A stretch of DNA of 64,000 nt from Streptomyces sp. NBC_01241 (GTDB taxonomy: Bacteria > Actinomycetota > Actinomycetes > Streptomycetales > Streptomycetaceae), in NCBI RefSeq assembly GCF_041435435.1, contig NZ_CP108494.1:2824501-2888500 (forward strand), read 5' to 3'. Position numbers and translations under genes: made by a program. The notes under the pieces are model-generated. The model did no database searches. It saw only the letters and a list, made by a program, of their open reading frames with translations, and had not been told where the DNA came from. The stretch's first letter is position 1. The number at the start of each line of letters is the position of its first letter. This document shows, in pieces, positions 30,601 to 39,119 of the stretch.

Positions 30601-30920
30601 ATGCGAAGAATGCCCAATTTTGGCGCCTTTTTGAAGCGTATAGCCACCTCTGCGCGCCGGTTCTCCCCCTGGAAGGGAGTCGGGACAGAGGGGACGAGTG
30701 GGGCGCAGGCATAACGAGTGCACAACACCCGGGGCGCGAGGCGTCAAAAACGGTGCACGATCCCCACCCACCTGCGATTATCGGTTCGCTTCACCGAACC
30801 TCCACATCGTGCCACGCAGGTGAAGCAACCAGGACGAGGCGATCGGAGCCCTATCCTTGTCCCGGCAGGTCGCCGACCGGCCAGGCCCCAGGGCTCCAGG
30901 CCGGTCGAGGCCACCACCCG
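30601..30920. other. gap between dynA and tRNA-Arg
   Basis: This 320-base stretch has to hold the dynA promoter (leftward) and the tRNA promoter (rightward). A short hairpin GGTTCG and CGAACC is at 30783-30800. I see no gene and no strong promoter pair. Confidence 0.5.
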
Positions 30921-30993
30921 GCCCCCGTAGCTCAGTGGATAGAGCAGGCGCCTTCTAAGCGCTTGGCCGCAGGTTCGAGTCCTGCCGGGGGCG
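30921..30993 (+). tRNA. tRNA-Arg (anticodon TCT)
   Basis: A 73-base cloverleaf: acceptor GCCCCCG pairs with CGGGGGC, D stem GCTC/GAGC, anticodon stem GGCGC/GCGCT with loop CTTCTAA (anticodon TCT), T arm GCAGG TTCGAGT CCTGC. CCA is not encoded. It reads AGA codons, rare in this genome type. Confidence 0.95.
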
Positions 30994-31012
30994 CACAGTC
31001 CGTACCCTCATG

Positions 31013-31037
31013 AGGCCCTCCGCATCGGAGGGCCTTT
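31013..31037 (+). terminator. terminator of tRNA-Arg
   Basis: AGGCCCTCCG, loop CAT, CGGAGGGCCT, then TTTT: a canonical Rho-independent hairpin 19 bases after the tRNA. Confidence 0.85.
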
Positions 31038-31160
31038 TCGCTGGCCGGGGGCACGTTGGCGAGCGCGCCGTAGAGACGGCGCAAGACCGGCGGATGCGCC
31101 GGCCCGGCCAGACCGGTGCGGTGGGCAGGGGCGTCTGTGGATGGGCCTATCTTGGCGCGT

Positions 31161-31556
31161 ATGCAGTTCTACACAATCGGCCAGGCCGCCCGGCTCCTCG
31201 GTGTGAGCCCCGACACCGCGCGGCGCTGGGCCGACGCCGGCCGGGTGGTCACCCATCGGGACGAGGGCGGGCGACGGCTCATCGAGGGTAAGGACCTTGC
31301 CGTCTTCTCCGTGGAGCTGGCCAAGGGCGGTGGCGGTGAGGAGGACGCTTCGTACACCTCGGTCCGCAATGCCTTCCCTGGGATCGTCACCGCGGTGAAG
31401 CTCGGTGACGTCGCCGCCCAGGTGGAGATCCAGGCCGGCCCGCACCGGCTGGTGTCGCTGCTGACGCGGGAGGCCGTGGAGGAACTGGGGCTGGAGGTCG
31501 GGATGGAGGCCACTGCCCGGGTGAAGTCGACGAATGTGCACATCGACCGCGTCTGA
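31161..31556 (+). CDS. HTH-TOBE protein, probable molybdate-responsive regulator (copy 1)
   Basis: Small regulator of 131 residues: an N-terminal BldC/MerR-type helix-turn-helix (MQFYTIGQAARLLGVSPDTARRWADAG, about 1-55) joined to a single TOBE/Mop domain (about 65-131; NAFPGIVTAVKLGDVAAQVEIQ, then LTREAVEELGL), the fold that binds molybdate or tungstate. It is related to the protein at 32482 and stands near modABC, so it probably senses oxyanion levels. Confidence 0.88.
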   Translation: MQFYTIGQAARLLGVSPDTARRWADAGRVVTHRDEGGRRLIEGKDLAVFSVELAKGGGGEEDASYTSVRNAFPGIVTAVKLGDVAAQVEIQAGPHRLVSLLTREAVEELGLEVGMEATARVKSTNVHIDRV

Positions 31557-31872
31557 CCGGGAAACGGTGGCCTCCCCGGGCCTCACCCACGAGAGTCGGG
31601 CCAGGAGCAGCGCCGTCCGCGGCGGATGATCCGGGACGTCCGGCTCGTGCGTCGGCGACCGACGACAACGCGGCGAGGCGCGGTGCCGGGGCACGCGCGC
31701 CGGCCTGATCCGAACGAGAGGTGGGCCCCTCGGTGCCCAGTCGATGGGCGAGGCGGGCGTCCGGGTCGGGGGCGGACCCTCGTGCGGCACATGCCGGACG
31801 ATCAGGACGCCCGTGGGTTCCGCCCGGCTCACAGGCCGCTCTTCGCCGTTGCCGTACGGGTATTGCCCGGTG
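31557..31872. other. gap between convergent genes
   Basis: This 316-base stretch lies between the HTH-TOBE gene and the convergent molybdopterin-enzyme-like gene. No gene or strong terminator hairpin is seen. Confidence 0.4.
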
Positions 31873-32343
31873 TCACGCCCGCGGGGCGTAGCCACCGTCC
31901 ACGCGAATCGCGTTGATGCCGCTGATGTGCCGGGCCCCGCAGCGGTCCTGGGGGAGGACGAGCTGCGCGCCGGCGCGGTCGAGCAAAGTGCCGTCGATCG
32001 TGGCGGCGAGCAGTACGCGCGCGCGGCCGAAGTCGGGGTCGATCTCCGCCCAGGACAGCAGGGCATGGTGGCCGTCCGCGCCGAACACCGCGATCAGGAA
32101 ACGCAGGCGGTCCTTGCGGCGAGCGGGGTCGAAGACGGGACCGGCCGCCGACAGGACGTCGTGCAGGAGCGGCCCGGTGAAGCGGTGGTGCCGGATGCCG
32201 CTGGTGGCGCACTCGAAACTGACGTCGGCCTCGTGCTGCGGCCAGGCGAGCAGGTCGGGCACCGTCAGACGCGTCGGACGGATCAGATCGCCGGCGAGGG
32301 CGAATTCCGCCACCGTGTCCGCCACTACGGGGAACTGACTCAC
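31873..32343 (-). CDS. sulfite-oxidase-type molybdopterin-binding-domain protein, short form
   Basis: Protein of 156 residues resembling only the molybdopterin-binding fold of sulfite oxidase-like enzymes (FALAGDLIRPTRLTVPDLLAWPQHEADVSFECATSGIRHHRFTG). The Cys of FECATSG occupies the place of the Mo-ligating Cys. There is no signal peptide, haem or dimerisation domain, so it may be a Mo-cofactor carrier or a minimal oxidoreductase. It is divergent from the second HTH-TOBE gene. Confidence 0.75.
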   Translation of the reverse strand: MSQFPVVADTVAEFALAGDLIRPTRLTVPDLLAWPQHEADVSFECATSGIRHHRFTGPLLHDVLSAAGPVFDPARRKDRLRFLIAVFGADGHHALLSWAEIDPDFGRARVLLAATIDGTLLDRAGAQLVLPQDRCGARHISGINAIRVDGGYAPRA

Positions 32344-32481
32344 GGGCTACCACCTCCCGGATGCCCCTACCCGGATACCCATCCTGCACAAACGCACATG
32401 CCACCCCGGAAGATCAGAGATCCGGCTCATGCAAAGCAACAGAAGGCTTTCCCCTCGCATCTGCGGCAGTATGATCAGCGC

Positions 32482-32868
32482 ATGCACACCTATCGGATCG
32501 GGGACGCGGCCGCCTTACTCGGCGTCAGTGCCGACACCGTGAGGCGTCTGGTCGACGGCGGGAAACTCACCGCCGAACGCGACGGGACCTGCCGCCGGAT
32601 CATCCCCGGGCCGGCCCTCGCGGCCTACGCCCGGCGGTTGCACCGTACGGAGCGGGATTCCACCGGCTCCTCGGCCCGTCACCGCTTTTCCGGCATCGTC
32701 ACCGACGTGACCCTCACAGACGTGTCGGCGCAGGTGGAAATCCAGGCCGGACCGTTCCGGGTGGTGGCGGTGGTCAGCCGCGAGTCGGCTGAGGAACTGA
32801 AGCCGGAGCCCGGCGTTCCGGCGGTTGCCGTGATCAAGCCGGCCAACGTGATCGTCGACAGACCGTAG
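32482..32868 (+). CDS. HTH-TOBE regulator adjacent to modABC (copy 2), with a TTA codon
   Basis: Product of 128 residues with the same plan as the protein at 31161: HTH (MHTYRIGDAAALLGVSADTVRRLVDGG) then one TOBE domain (RFSGIVTDVTLTDVSAQVEIQAGPFRVVAVVSRESAEEL). Leu12 is encoded by TTA (32515-32517), so translation should need the bldA tRNA. It lies 32 bases upstream of modA and is probably the local regulator of molybdate uptake. Confidence 0.87.
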   Translation: MHTYRIGDAAALLGVSADTVRRLVDGGKLTAERDGTCRRIIPGPALAAYARRLHRTERDSTGSSARHRFSGIVTDVTLTDVSAQVEIQAGPFRVVAVVSRESAEELKPEPGVPAVAVIKPANVIVDRP

Positions 32869-32900
32869 ATGTGTCCGTCAGGACCAGAGGGAGTGGACCC

Positions 32901-33722
32901 GTGATATCCCGTACCGCACGCCGGACCCTGCACATGACCGGTGCAGGCACCGCCGCGCTGCTGGCTCTGAGCGCCTGCTCCTCGTCCGACGATTCCTCGT
33001 CGGTGAAGTCGGACTCCTCCGCCTCGGCCGCCTCGTCGGACAAGCTGTCCGGCACGGTGACCGTGTTCGCCGCGGCCTCGCTGAAGGAGAGCTTCACGAC
33101 CCTGGGCAAGGAGTTCGAGAAGCAACACCCGGGTACGAAGGTGACGTTCAGCTTCGGCGGCAGCGACTCTCTCGCCGCGAGCATCACCGGTGGCGCGCCG
33201 GCCGACGTCTTCGCCGCGGCCAGCCCCAAGACGATGAAGATCGTCACCGACGCGGGCGACGCCTCCGGCACGCCCGCCACCTTCGTTCGCAACCAGCTGG
33301 AGATCGCCACCCTGCCGGGCAACCCGGACAAGATCACCTCCCTCAAGGACCTCACCAAATCGAGCCTGAAGGTCGTGCTCTGCGACAAAGCGGTGCCGTG
33401 CGGCGCCGCCGCCCAGAAGGCCCTCGACGCCGGCAGCCTCAAGCTCACTCCGGTGTCGTACGAGCAGGACGTCAAGAGCGCCCTGACCAAGGTCGAGCTG
33501 AAGGAGGCCGACGCGGCGGTCGTGTACAGGACCGATGTGAAGGCGGCCGGTGACAAGGTGCAGGGCGTGGAGTTCCCCGAGTCGGCCGACGCGGTCAACG
33601 ACTACCCGATCGCCCTGCTCAAGGACGCCCCCAACGCCGATGCCTCCAGGGCGTTCATCGCTCTGGTGCAGTCGGCCGAGGGCCAGAAGGTCCTGACCGG
33701 GGCCGGGTTCCTGAAGCCGTGA
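32901..33722 (+). CDS. modA: molybdate-binding lipoprotein ModA
   Basis: Extracellular binding subunit of the molybdate importer, 273 residues. Lipobox LALSAC follows a short signal peptide; GTVTVFAAASLKESFTTLGKEFEKQHPGTKVTFSFGGSDSLAA is the ModA signature. GTG 32901 is chosen for GAGGGAG upstream; it removes a 10-residue Arg-rich extension. It overlaps modB (GTGA). Confidence 0.93.
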   Translation: MISRTARRTLHMTGAGTAALLALSACSSSDDSSSVKSDSSASAASSDKLSGTVTVFAAASLKESFTTLGKEFEKQHPGTKVTFSFGGSDSLAASITGGAPADVFAAASPKTMKIVTDAGDASGTPATFVRNQLEIATLPGNPDKITSLKDLTKSSLKVVLCDKAVPCGAAAQKALDAGSLKLTPVSYEQDVKSALTKVELKEADAAVVYRTDVKAAGDKVQGVEFPESADAVNDYPIALLKDAPNADASRAFIALVQSAEGQKVLTGAGFLKP

Positions 33723-34579
33723 CCTCGACCGTCAAGTCCGACGCCGCGCCCGGCGTCCTCGAGGGTGGGCCGCGGCGTCGGCGTGTCCGGGCGGGTGGCG
33801 GTCGCGGCGTACCGCTCCCGCTGCTCGTGCCCGCACTGATCGGCCTGGCGTTCCTGATCGTGCCGCTGATCGCCCTGCTCGTACGGGCCCCGTGGCGCAG
33901 CATGCCCGAGCAGCTGACCAGCGCCGAGGTGTGGCAGGCGCTCCAGCTGTCCCTGGTCTGCGCCACGGCGGCGACCGCGGTGAGTCTGGTCATCGGGGTG
34001 CCGCTGGCCTGGCTGCTGGCCCGGGTCGAGTTCCCCGGACGCGGCCTCGTCCGCGCTCTCGTCACACTCCCGCTCGTCCTGCCGCCGGTCGTTGGTGGCG
34101 TGGCGCTGCTGACGGCGCTCGGCCGCAACGGCATCGTCGGGCAGTGGCTGGACTCCTGGTTCGGCATCACCTTGCCGTTCACCACGGCGGGGGTCGTGGT
34201 CGCGGAGGCGTTCGTGGCCATGCCGTTCCTCGTCATCAGCGTCGAGGGCACCTTGCGGGCCGCCGACCCACGCTACGAGGAGGCGGCGACCACCCTGGGC
34301 GCGTCCCGCTTCACCGCGTTCCGCCGGGTCACACTCCCGCTGATCGCGCCGGGCATCGCGGCCGGCGCGGTCCTGGCGTGGGCCCGCGCGCTCGGCGAGT
34401 TCGGCGCGACCATCACCTTCGCCGGCAACTTCCCCGGCCGTACCCAGACCATGCCCCTCGCCGTCTACCTCGCCCTGCAGAGCGACCCGGAGGCGGCGAT
34501 CGCCCTCAGCCTGGTGCTGCTGGCCGTGTCCATCGCGGTGCTGGCCGGACTGCGCGACCGTTGGATGACCGCCGGATGA
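33719..34579 (+). CDS. modB: molybdate ABC transporter permease ModB
   Basis: Membrane subunit of 286 residues with about five or six helices beginning LPLLVPALIGLAFLIVPLIALL. The EAA-type loop is RYEEAATTLGASRFTAFRRV and the following GEFGATITFAGNFPGRTQTMPLA is highly typical of ModB. Stop and modC start overlap (ATGA). Confidence 0.93.
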   Translation: MTSTVKSDAAPGVLEGGPRRRRVRAGGGRGVPLPLLVPALIGLAFLIVPLIALLVRAPWRSMPEQLTSAEVWQALQLSLVCATAATAVSLVIGVPLAWLLARVEFPGRGLVRALVTLPLVLPPVVGGVALLTALGRNGIVGQWLDSWFGITLPFTTAGVVVAEAFVAMPFLVISVEGTLRAADPRYEEAATTLGASRFTAFRRVTLPLIAPGIAAGAVLAWARALGEFGATITFAGNFPGRTQTMPLAVYLALQSDPEAAIALSLVLLAVSIAVLAGLRDRWMTAG

Positions 34580-35652
34580 CCAGAACTCACGACCTTCGCA
34601 CCGGCACGGCCCCGGACGGGCTCGACGCCCGCCTCGTGGTGGACCGCGGCGCCTTCCGCCTCGACGTGGCGCTGACCGTCGCGCCCGGCGAGGTGGTCGC
34701 CCTGCTCGGTCCGAACGGCGCCGGCAAGACCACGGCCCTGCGCGCGCTCGCCGGCCTGACACCGCTCACCGGCGGTCACCTACGGCTGGACGGCGCGACG
34801 CTGGAGCATACGCCGCCGGAGTCCCGCCCGGTCGGCGTCGTCTTCCAGGACTATCTGCTCTTCCCCCACCTGACCGCCCTGGACAACGTGGCGTTCGGGC
34901 CGCGCTGCCACGGGGCGACCAAGGCGGAGGCACGTGCGCAGGCCGCCGACTGGCTCGACCGCCTGGGTCTCACGGATCACGCCGGCGCCAAGCCTCGGCG
35001 GCTCTCCGGCGGCCAGGCGCAGCGCGTCGCCCTCGCCCGCGCCCTCGCCACCCACCCACGCCTGCTCCTCCTCGACGAGCCCCTCGCCGCCCTCGACGCC
35101 CGTACCCGCCTGGAGGTCCGCACCCAACTCCGGCGCCACCTGGCCGAGTTCGAAGCAGTCGCCGTACTCGTCACGCACGACCCGCTCGACGCCATGGTCC
35201 TCGCCGACCGCCTGGTCGTCGTCGAGCACGGCGAAGTCGTCCAGGAGGGCAGCCCGTCCGACATCGCCCGTCATCCCCGTACGGACTACATCGCGCAGCT
35301 CGTCGGCCTCAACCTCTACCGAGGTCACGCGGACGGCCACACGGTCCGCCTCGACACCGGTCCCGCCATCACCACCACGGAGGCCCTGTCCGGACCGGTC
35401 TTCATGGCGTTTCCCCCGAACGCGGTCACCCTCCACCGCAGCAGGCCCACCGGCTCCAGCGCCCGCAACCTCTGGCGCTGCGAGGTCGCCGGCCTGGAGA
35501 CCCACGGCGACCGGATCCGCGCCGCCCTCACCGGCGATCTCCCCCTCGCCGCCGATCTCACCACGGTCGCCGCTGCCGAGCTCGACCTGCACCCGGGTGC
35601 GGAGGTCTGGGCGACGGTAAAGGCTACGCAGACCCACGCGTACCCCGCCTGA
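34576..35652 (+). CDS. modC: molybdate ABC transporter ATPase ModC with TOBE domain
   Basis: ATPase of 358 residues: Walker A LLGPNGAGKTTALRALAG, Q-loop VVFQDYLLFPHL, signature LSGGQAQRVALARAL, Walker B LLLLDEPLAALD, H-loop VLVTHDP. The C-terminal 100 residues form the molybdate-sensing TOBE region. It is the last gene of the mod operon. Confidence 0.93.
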   Translation: MTRTHDLRTGTAPDGLDARLVVDRGAFRLDVALTVAPGEVVALLGPNGAGKTTALRALAGLTPLTGGHLRLDGATLEHTPPESRPVGVVFQDYLLFPHLTALDNVAFGPRCHGATKAEARAQAADWLDRLGLTDHAGAKPRRLSGGQAQRVALARALATHPRLLLLDEPLAALDARTRLEVRTQLRRHLAEFEAVAVLVTHDPLDAMVLADRLVVVEHGEVVQEGSPSDIARHPRTDYIAQLVGLNLYRGHADGHTVRLDTGPAITTTEALSGPVFMAFPPNAVTLHRSRPTGSSARNLWRCEVAGLETHGDRIRAALTGDLPLAADLTTVAAAELDLHPGAEVWATVKATQTHAYPA

Positions 35653-35986
35653 AGAACGCGCAGAATCCGGAGAGCGTCCACGACCTGCGAGGCGCCGCCT
35701 GCCTCATCCATCACAGATGCGATGGGTCCAACGCACGCCCCACCCGGTCCCGGCTACGGTGGGGCCACAGCAGGACCGAAACGTGACAACTCAACCCTTG
35801 TCTTCGTGAGGCGTTCCGCCATGAGCCTGAGCATTCCGGCTCCACGGTCGGCGTGGAGCCGGGCTTCTTCCGCCACCTGCCAGGGAGGACGGTCGGGCGC
35901 GCTGGGCCACGAGGGCGAGCACCTCGCGTTCTCCTACGCCGCAGGTGGCGCGTGCCCTGCCCTCCTGCCCCGGTATTCGGAACGGG
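35653..35986. other. gap after modC
   Basis: This 334-base stretch lies between modC and the convergent FG-GAP gene. A short plus-strand frame from ATG 35821 to 35997 (58 codons) has no recognisable family and an unconvincing start. No clear terminator is seen. Confidence 0.4.
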
Positions 35987-37492
35987 TCAGCGGTTGAACG
36001 ATGAACCCAGTTGTGCGTTCGTGCCCACCGTGCCCAGCGTTCCGTGGCTGAACGCGAACGAGCCCTTGGCCGTCACGCCGGAGGCCGTGGCCGGGAAGAC
36101 CCACAGAGAACCTGCGTGGGTGTTCTCGCCGGGGGCGCCGACGGCCAGTTCGGTGCGGCCGTCACGGTTGGCGTCGACCAGCCTGACGGCGGCGCCGAAC
36201 CTGTCGTTCGCCTCGGCCACCCCGGGGACGTTCGCCGTGTCCTGGTTGAAGCCCACCGTGCCCGTCCCGGTCGGGCCGGACGCGGTGCCGGGAAGGACCA
36301 GGACCGAACCCGCGTTCTTCGTCGTACCGAGGTCCTCGTAGGGCACGCCGACGGCGATGTCGCCGTAGCCGTCACCGTTCATGTCACCGATCGACAGCGA
36401 CGCGCCGAATCCGTCGTGCACTTCGGCGACACCAGGGACACCGGCGCTGTCCTGGTTGAAGACCTTGGCCCGGTCGCCCCGCGGGCCGGTGGCACTGCCC
36501 GGTACGTAGGTGATCATGCCGCCCAGGGCGAGCGGATAGTCCAGATCGCTGTCGTAGCCCTCGATCGTGCGGCCCACGACGAGGTCGGCGTACTTGTCAC
36601 CGTTGATGTGGCCGGCCGTGACGGTCTCGCCGCCCTGGAGGCGGTAGCCGTCCGCCCGTTTGACAACGGTGTACTTCTCGCTGAGGCCGGTGGCACCGCC
36701 GTTACGGACGAGGATGCGCCGGGCGTCGAGCTCGTAGTCGTCGTGGACGACGGCGGCCAGGTCGTCGCGGCCGTCGCCGTTGAAGTCGCCCGCCGCGAGG
36801 TCCAGGTACCGCAGATCGTCCATGTCGCGGATCACCCTGACGGCCGCCGCGCTGCCGTCGCGCTCGAACGGGCCGGACAGGATGTGCATACCGTTCATTC
36901 CGAGGGTGACGACGTCCATGGCTCCGTCGCCGTCGAAGTCTCCGACGGCTGCCTTGCCGCCGATCCCGTCATACAGTTGATTGCCCGTCAGGAGCGTCGC
37001 CCCACCCGACAGTCCGTGCGCGCCGCCCCAGATGACGGTGAGCGAACCGGCCGACTTGAATGAGCCGATCGCCTCCTTCGGCGCGCCGACCACGAGGTCG
37101 CTGTACCCGTCCCGGTCCAGATCGGCGGAGACCATCGAGCTGCCGAACGCGTCACCTGCCTCGGCGGTGTCCGGGATTCCGGGGGAGTCCTGGGTGAAGA
37201 CCTGCCTGGTGGAGGTCTGCAGACCGCTCTTGGAGCCGTACACCACACCCGCGTACCCGGCCTTGGTCCTGCCCCCGGCGGTGGCACCGGGCGCGGTGAA
37301 CGCCAGGTCCGGGTAGCCGTCCCCGTTGAAGTCGTCGCGTCGCGGGGTCGGGGCGGGCACGGCCCGCGTGGGGGTCGCGGAGGCTGTAGCGGGGGCGGAC
37401 GTCGACGCCTGGGCGGCGGCGGGAAGGGTGATCACGGCGGTCGCCACGGTGATGGCAAGAACCACGGTGATTCCTGGAGTGCGGATTGCCAC
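35987..37492 (-). CDS. secreted FG-GAP (integrin-like beta-propeller) protein
   Basis: Exported protein of 501 residues. The signal peptide runs MAIRTPGITVVLAITVATAVITLPAAAQAS. The mature part consists of about seven FG-GAP/VCBS repeats, each with a calcium-type DxNxDGxxD loop (DDFNGDGYPDLAF, DLDRDGYSDLVVG, DFDGDGAMDVVT, DFNGDGRDDLAA, DMNGDGYGDIAVG, DANRDGRTELAVG). It forms a beta-propeller and probably binds a polymer or protein outside the cell. AAGGAG lies 5 bases before GTG 37492. Confidence 0.9.
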   Translation of the reverse strand: MAIRTPGITVVLAITVATAVITLPAAAQASTSAPATASATPTRAVPAPTPRRDDFNGDGYPDLAFTAPGATAGGRTKAGYAGVVYGSKSGLQTSTRQVFTQDSPGIPDTAEAGDAFGSSMVSADLDRDGYSDLVVGAPKEAIGSFKSAGSLTVIWGGAHGLSGGATLLTGNQLYDGIGGKAAVGDFDGDGAMDVVTLGMNGMHILSGPFERDGSAAAVRVIRDMDDLRYLDLAAGDFNGDGRDDLAAVVHDDYELDARRILVRNGGATGLSEKYTVVKRADGYRLQGGETVTAGHINGDKYADLVVGRTIEGYDSDLDYPLALGGMITYVPGSATGPRGDRAKVFNQDSAGVPGVAEVHDGFGASLSIGDMNGDGYGDIAVGVPYEDLGTTKNAGSVLVLPGTASGPTGTGTVGFNQDTANVPGVAEANDRFGAAVRLVDANRDGRTELAVGAPGENTHAGSLWVFPATASGVTAKGSFAFSHGTLGTVGTNAQLGSSFNR

Positions 37493-37700
37493 GTGGACTC
37501 CTTCGTTCGATCAGCGATGAGGGGGCGGTGCGGGACTCGGCGGGTTTCCGGGATGTACGGGAGTGCAGGGCCATGCGCCGCACCGGCACTTTGCAGACTC
37601 AGACCAGTGGTGCCGCCCGAGGGTTGCGTTCCCCCTGGACTGTCACAGCTCTTCCACCCCGAATCCCGGCGGAGGCCTGATCCGATCGTCCGTCACTTCG

Positions 37701-37769
37701 GCGCCCGGCACCCCGGCACTTCGGCACCCCGGCACCCCGGCACCCCGGCACCCCGGCACCCCGGCACCC
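37701..37769 (+). repeat. tandem 8-bp repeat (CCCCGGCA)
   Basis: About eight near-identical copies of an 8-base unit, with two degenerate units at the left (CGCCCGGCA and ACTTCGGCA). It ends just upstream of the nucleotidyltransferase remnant. Such tracts can change copy number by slippage. Confidence 0.85.
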
Positions 37770-37774
37770 GCGCC

Positions 37775-38101
37775 ATGGTCGGAGCCATGCACGCCGACGA
37801 GGCGCAGCCCACCCGGCTCCTCCTGGACCGCTTCATCGTCGACGCCGGTCGCGCCGTGCCCCTGGAAGCGGTCTGGGCGCACGGCTCCCTCGCGCTGGGG
37901 GACTACCGGCCCGGCCGCAGCAACCTCGTCGCCCTCGTGAGCAGGGCCGTCACCGACGTACAGAGGCGGCAACTGAGCGTTGTCCACCGCGCGTTGACGG
38001 CAGACGTACCGATGGCCGCGAAGCTGCACTGCTCCTACGTCGTGCGGTCGGCCCGTCCGACGCCAGCGCCTCCTCGCAGGTCGGCTCCATCAACACACTG
38101 A
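37775..38101 (+). pseudogene. nucleotidyltransferase remnant
   Basis: The N-terminal part resembles nucleotidyltransferase-fold resistance-type proteins (VWAHGSLALGDYRPGRSNLVALVSRAV). The catalytic pattern expected after GS is SDxD; here it reads SNLVAL, so the metal-binding aspartates are gone. The similarity stops near AAKLHCSY, where another gene's sequence begins in a different frame. The start could be ATG 37775 or 37787. Probably non-functional. Confidence 0.65.
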
Positions 38102-38371
38102 TCCAGCAACGCCAGGACGCGATCCTCGTCGCGGCGCAAGTACGTGAAGGACGGCACCGTCGAGCAGTTCTCGCTGTGGAACCCGGAGGAGCTCGGCCAC
38201 CTCGGCGCGTACGCGGCCGCGGCGCCGGCGTCGGGGCAGATCAGCGGCGCGGAGGGCGAGAAGTTCAAGGCGGGCGAGCTGGGTGAGTACACGGTCGGCA
38301 AGGACGGCGAGGTCATCCTCGGCGAGCCGACCGTCTTCGACAGGAAGAACATCGACGGGTTCGACTTCTGA
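38047..38371 (+). pseudogene. RhaS-like sugar-binding protein remnant with internal deletion
   Basis: Two pieces of a rhamnose-type substrate-binding protein are joined out of frame. Frame at 38047-38133 reads VGPSDASASSQVGSINTL and then IQQRQDAILVAA. Frame at 38138-38371 reads KYVKDGTVEQFSLWNPEELG and ends VFDRKNIDGFDF at a stop, the normal C-terminus. The N-terminus and the central 150-200 residues are missing. ATG 38144 could start a 75-residue peptide, but this is unlikely to be functional. Confidence 0.75.
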
Positions 38372-38477
38372 GCGAGCCCGGCATGATCCAATCGAAAGAC
38401 CCCAGGAATTCCGCCTCATGCGACGCGTGGACGTACCCGCCCCCGCCGGTACGGGGGACGAGGCCGGGCCCGTTCGC

Positions 38478-38945
38478 CTACCCGGCCGCCACGGCCAGCA
38501 GGGCGAACGCGGCGAGGGACAGGGCCGTCCGGATCCGGTGGAGGGTGTTCCAGCGGGACTCGAACGCCTCGCGGGCCGCGCCGTCGTCACCGCCCTCGGA
38601 CTCCGCGAGCGCCTTGTTCAGCGGGATGTTCCCGGCGATCGTGACCAGGTGGCTGCCGACCCCGCAGACCAGCGCCGCCACGGCGAGCGCCCGGACCGTA
38701 CCGTCGTCGGCTCCGGCGACCGCGGCGGCCGGGAAGGCGATCACGCCGAGGAAGAGGGCCAGGAAGACCGGTCCCGGCACCTTCTCGTTGAAGCGGCGCA
38801 TCGCGGCCGCGAACCGCTCGTCCGGCAGTGCGGCGATGCCGGGCATCACCGCTATCAGGAAGGTCAGCAGGAAGCCCGCGTAGAGGCCGGTCGTGATGAC
38901 GCCGAGTGCGAGGAGCAGGGCGGGGAGAGAGGACATGGTGCACAT
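38478..38945 (-). CDS. DUF1772 (anthrone oxygenase-like) membrane protein
   Basis: Small membrane protein of about 155 residues with four hydrophobic helices (LLLALGVITTGLYAGFLLTF; VFLALFLGVIAFPAAAVAGA; LAVAALVCGVGSHLVTIAG; RTALSLAAFALLAVAAG). The NIPLNKAL segment and the WNTLHRIRT near the C-terminus are typical of the family. GAGG lies 5 bases before ATG 38945; ATG 38936 is an alternative. Confidence 0.83.
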   Translation of the reverse strand: MCTMSSLPALLLALGVITTGLYAGFLLTFLIAVMPGIAALPDERFAAAMRRFNEKVPGPVFLALFLGVIAFPAAAVAGADDGTVRALAVAALVCGVGSHLVTIAGNIPLNKALAESEGGDDGAAREAFESRWNTLHRIRTALSLAAFALLAVAAG

Positions 38946-39119
38946 CATGTCCTCGGCGGCCGGGCCGCACAGCCGGCTTTCGCAGGATCGCGCGGCCCGG
39001 TGGCGGAGGGTGGGCGGCGGGGCACGGACCGCAGGGCGGGGCACGGACCGCAGGGCGGGGCGCCCCGTTGCCCCTCCCCCGACCCCTCGGTCCCTCGGTC
39101 CCTCGGCCCCTCGGCCCCG

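Noticed and set aside
30921..30993. tRNA-Arg as attachment site of an integrated element
   Set aside because: No integrase nearby and no repeat of the tRNA 3' end noticed downstream; the molybdate genes that follow look chromosomal.
37701..37769. CRISPR-like array
   Set aside because: The repeats are 8-base head-to-tail units without spacers.
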